This document shows, in pieces, positions 5,208 through 5,471 of a stretch of DNA of 5,471 bases. The translations under genes were made by a program, and so were the position numbers. The notes below the pieces were generated by a model that worked only from the letters and a program-made list of their open reading frames with translations, did not search any database and was not told where the DNA came from. The DNA is from Cyanobacteriota bacterium (lineage in GTDB: Bacteria > Cyanobacteriota > Cyanobacteriia > Phormidesmidales > Phormidesmidaceae): the NCBI GenBank assembly GCA_027619675.1, contig JAQCHG010000165.1:1-5471 (forward strand), in the 5' to 3' direction. How positions within the stretch are numbered: the stretch's first letter is position 1; each line of letters opens with the position of its first letter.

Positions 5208-5471
5208 TCAACGTTTAAAGTTATCCCCAAGATAATGTTGCCGCACTAGGGGGTTGCCGTAGAGATCATCGGCGGTGCCCGCCGCTAGAATCTGCCCATC
5301 GCTCATGATGTAGGCGCGATCGATGATCTGCAAGGTTTCCCGCACATTGTGGTCGGTGATCAGAATGCCCATGTGGCGATCGCGCAATTGCGCCACGATG
5401 GACTGAATTTCCGCCACCGCAATCGGATCTACCCCCGCAAAGGGCTCATCCAGAAACAAAAACTTGGGGCC
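5208..5471 (-). CDS. lptB: LPS export ABC transporter ATP-binding protein LptB, C-terminal part, cut by window edge
   Basis: LptB is the cytoplasmic ATPase that powers lipopolysaccharide extraction by LptF/LptG. The frame is open from the window edge and gives the last 87 residues, roughly the final third of a protein usually about 240 long. It contains Walker B with the catalytic Glu (FLFLDEP, fragment residues 4-10), the D-loop AGVDP (12-16) and the H-loop [10 protein letters not shown] with its switch His (residue 41). [12 protein letters not shown] and TDHNVRETL are characteristic of LptB rather than of other ABC ATPases, and the end [10 protein letters not shown] fits too. Walker A, the Q-loop and the signature motif lie beyond the window. 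The apparent internal start near 5459 is only a TTG leucine codon within Walker B. The permease gene follows after 47 bp, so the two very likely form an operon. Confidence 0.95.
   Translation of the reverse strand, partial: GPKFLFLDEPFAGVDPIAVAEIQSIVAQLRDRHMGILITDHNVRETLQIIDRAYIMSDGQILAAGTADDLYGNPLVRQHYLGDNFKR

Overview
The window is a piece of cyanobacterial chromosome. The main evidence is an intact psaC (the Fe-S subunit of photosystem I), a cyanobacterial-type start of fabF, and four copies of the octamer GCGATCGC, the HIP1 palindrome that is over-represented in many cyanobacteria. I cannot name the genus. Nothing here looks like a phage, plasmid or defence island. It is mostly a core-gene neighbourhood with some small mobile repeats.

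Left part, minus strand (1-1704): the genes read right to left. First comes a small coiled-coil protein of unknown function, closed by a clear intrinsic terminator. After a 499-bp gene-free stretch come acpP (acyl carrier protein) and the first 165 codons of fabF (3-oxoacyl-ACP synthase II), which runs off the left edge just before its catalytic cysteine. acpP and fabF act in the same fatty-acid elongation cycle and are probably co-transcribed. Their 213-bp intercistronic gap holds several perfect inverted repeats, two of which interlock.

Middle, plus strand (1690-3311): a 515-bp gene-free stretch must hold the psaC promoter. psaC follows and ends in a strong terminator. Next come two small genes 2 bp apart, probably one operon: a one-helix membrane protein with a cysteine cluster (unknown function) and a small single-domain cupin.

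Convergent gap (3312-3969): the stretch between the cupin gene and the permease gene has collected mobile repeats. One is a 232-bp MITE-like element with 19-bp terminal inverted repeats and an exact 5-bp target duplication. Beside it lies a 91-bp palindromic element, part of which has a second copy upstream of acpP.

Right part, minus strand (3970-5471): the C-terminal part of lptB (ATPase) is followed by an LptF/LptG-family permease. Together they form the inner-membrane part of the machine that moves lipopolysaccharide to the outer membrane.

I see no clear new multi-gene system. The points most worth a second look are the MITE, the structured acpP-fabF gap, a possible switch hairpin at the psaC start codon, and the unassigned cysteine-cluster membrane protein.
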